Shown here one piece after another: positions 5,495 through 6,290 of a stretch of 6,290 nt of DNA (its first letter is position 1; each line of letters starts with the position of its first letter). A program made the position numbers and the translations under genes. Under the pieces are notes generated by a model that was not told where the DNA came from, ran no database searches, and saw only the letters and a program-made list of their open reading frames with translations. This DNA comes from Acidimicrobiaceae bacterium (GTDB lineage Bacteria > Actinomycetota > Acidimicrobiia > Acidimicrobiales > Bog-793). The stretch is taken from NCBI GenBank assembly GCA_027306715.1, contig DAHUZG010000259.1, positions 1 through 6,290 of the forward strand. Direction: 5' to 3'.

Positions 5495-6290
5495 TCGTCG
5501 ACTGCCACGGTCACTACACGACCGCCCCACCGGCGCACGACGCCTGGCGCCACCAGCAGCTGGCCGCGTTCGAGTCGCACAGCTCGCCCCCGCGCTATCC
5601 GGCGATCTCCGACGACGAGATCCGCTCCTCTCTCGAGGAGAACCAGCTGCGCCTGCTCGCCGAGCGCGGCATTGACCTCACCATCTTCTCGCCGCGTGCC
5701 TCGATGATGGGTCACCACCTCGGTGACGAGTCGGTCAGCGTCGACTGGGCGCGTGCCTGCAACGACCTCATCCACCGTGTCTGCCAGCTGTACCCGCAGA
5801 CCTACGCCGGGGTCTGCCAGCTGCCGCAGTCGCCCGGCGCGGGGCTCGCGGCCTCGATCGCCGAGCTCGAGCGCTGCGTCGGCGAGCTCGGCTTCGTCGG
5901 CTGCAACCTGAGCCCTGACCCGAGCGGCGGCCGCTGGGACTCGCCGCCGATGACCGACCGCTACTGGTTCCCGTTCTACGAGAAGCTCGTCGAGCTCGAC
6001 GTGCCGGCGATGGTGCACGTGTCGGCCAGCTGCAACCCGAGCTTCCACACGACGGGCTCGCACTACCTGAACGCCGACACGACGATCTTCATGCAGCTCG
6101 TGCAGGGCGACCTGTTCGCCGATTTCCCCACGTTGCGCCTCGTCATCCCCCACGGCGGAGGATCCGCCCCCTATCACTGGGGGCGCTTCCGAGGCCTGGC
6201 GGACATGCTCGGGCGGCCGCCGCTCTCCGAGCACGTGATGCGCAACGTGCTCTTCGACACCTGCGTCTACCACCAGCCCGGCATCGACCT
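5491..6290 (+). CDS. ligJ: 4-oxalomesaconate hydratase, LigJ type (amidohydrolase fold), 3' partial
   Basis: This gene encodes a metal-dependent hydratase of the amidohydrolase superfamily. It adds water to the isomerised 4-oxalomesaconate (2-keto-4-carboxy-3-hexenedioate) to give 4-carboxy-4-hydroxy-2-oxoadipate, the substrate of the aldolase encoded first in the operon. The window holds 266 complete codons of a protein that is about 340 aa in LigJ; the C-terminus is off the right edge. The start gives MIVDCHGHYTTAP, with the metal-binding HxH pair at His6 and His8, matching LigJ numbering. Further motifs are ISDDEIRSSLEENQLRL, FSPRASMMGHHLGDE, LSPDPSGGRWDSPP, MVHVSASCNPSFHTTG with His176 (a likely further metal ligand), YLNADTT, VIPHGGGSAPYHWGRFRGLA with His221, and FDTCVYHQPGIDL at the edge. 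These agree closely with what I recall of Sphingobium LigJ, and not with the unrelated GalB hydratase of Pseudomonas. The GTG start overlaps the upstream TGA in GTGA; only a weak GAGG (5476-5479) precedes it, so coupling is likely. Confidence 0.93.
   Translation, partial: MIVDCHGHYTTAPPAHDAWRHQQLAAFESHSSPPRYPAISDDEIRSSLEENQLRLLAERGIDLTIFSPRASMMGHHLGDESVSVDWARACNDLIHRVCQLYPQTYAGVCQLPQSPGAGLAASIAELERCVGELGFVGCNLSPDPSGGRWDSPPMTDRYWFPFYEKLVELDVPAMVHVSASCNPSFHTTGSHYLNADTTIFMQLVQGDLFADFPTLRLVIPHGGGSAPYHWGRFRGLADMLGRPPLSEHVMRNVLFDTCVYHQPGID

Overview
The window is very GC-rich DNA (about 70 % G+C by eye, with nearly every third codon position G or C). It looks like an actinobacterium in the broad sense, including Acidimicrobiia- or Thermoleophilia-type lineages. 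Support comes from the high GC3, frequent GTG starts, candidate leaderless promoters of the TAnnnT type, and two families frequent in actinobacteria: a sucrase/ferredoxin-like protein and a DUF3817 membrane protein. No RNA gene, CRISPR array, transposase or origin was seen.

Layout. (1) Positions 2-862 (+) hold the C-terminal part of an alpha/beta hydrolase cut by the left edge. (2) Positions 929-1972 (+) hold a sucrase/ferredoxin-like (thioredoxin-like [2Fe-2S]) protein. Its reading frame has no ATG, GTG or TTG at the N-terminus, and the best start is an ATC lying 6 nt after a TAGGCT -10 box. (3) Positions 2075-3214 (-) hold a multi-pass membrane protein with an N-terminal DUF3817 domain, convergent with (2). 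(4) Positions 3215-3587 hold no intact gene. They do contain a coding-like remnant on the + strand whose frame is broken by a perfect 20-bp tandem duplication (3381-3420). (5) Positions 3588-6290 (+) hold a tight three-gene catabolic operon that runs off the right edge: a CHA/HMG aldolase (LigK/ProA type), a PrpF-family 4-oxalomesaconate tautomerase (GalD/LigU type) and a 4-oxalomesaconate hydratase (LigJ type). Both junctions are 4-nt GTGA overlaps.

How the genes work together. The operon encodes the last three steps of the protocatechuate 4,5-cleavage / gallate meta-cleavage route. 4-Oxalomesaconate is isomerised (GalD/LigU), hydrated to 4-carboxy-4-hydroxy-2-oxoadipate (LigJ), and split to pyruvate and oxaloacetate (LigK). 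Ring-cleavage dioxygenase, PDC lactonase (LigI) and regulator genes are not in the window and could lie downstream. The other genes have no evident link to this pathway. The alpha/beta hydrolase could act on an aromatic-derived substrate, but nothing in the sequence shows it.

Most noteworthy are the frame-breaking 20-bp duplication next to the operon, the missing canonical start of the ferredoxin-like gene, and a six-unit Gly-Ala-Ser-Gly repeat inside the tautomerase. I did not find a clearly new defence or mobile system.
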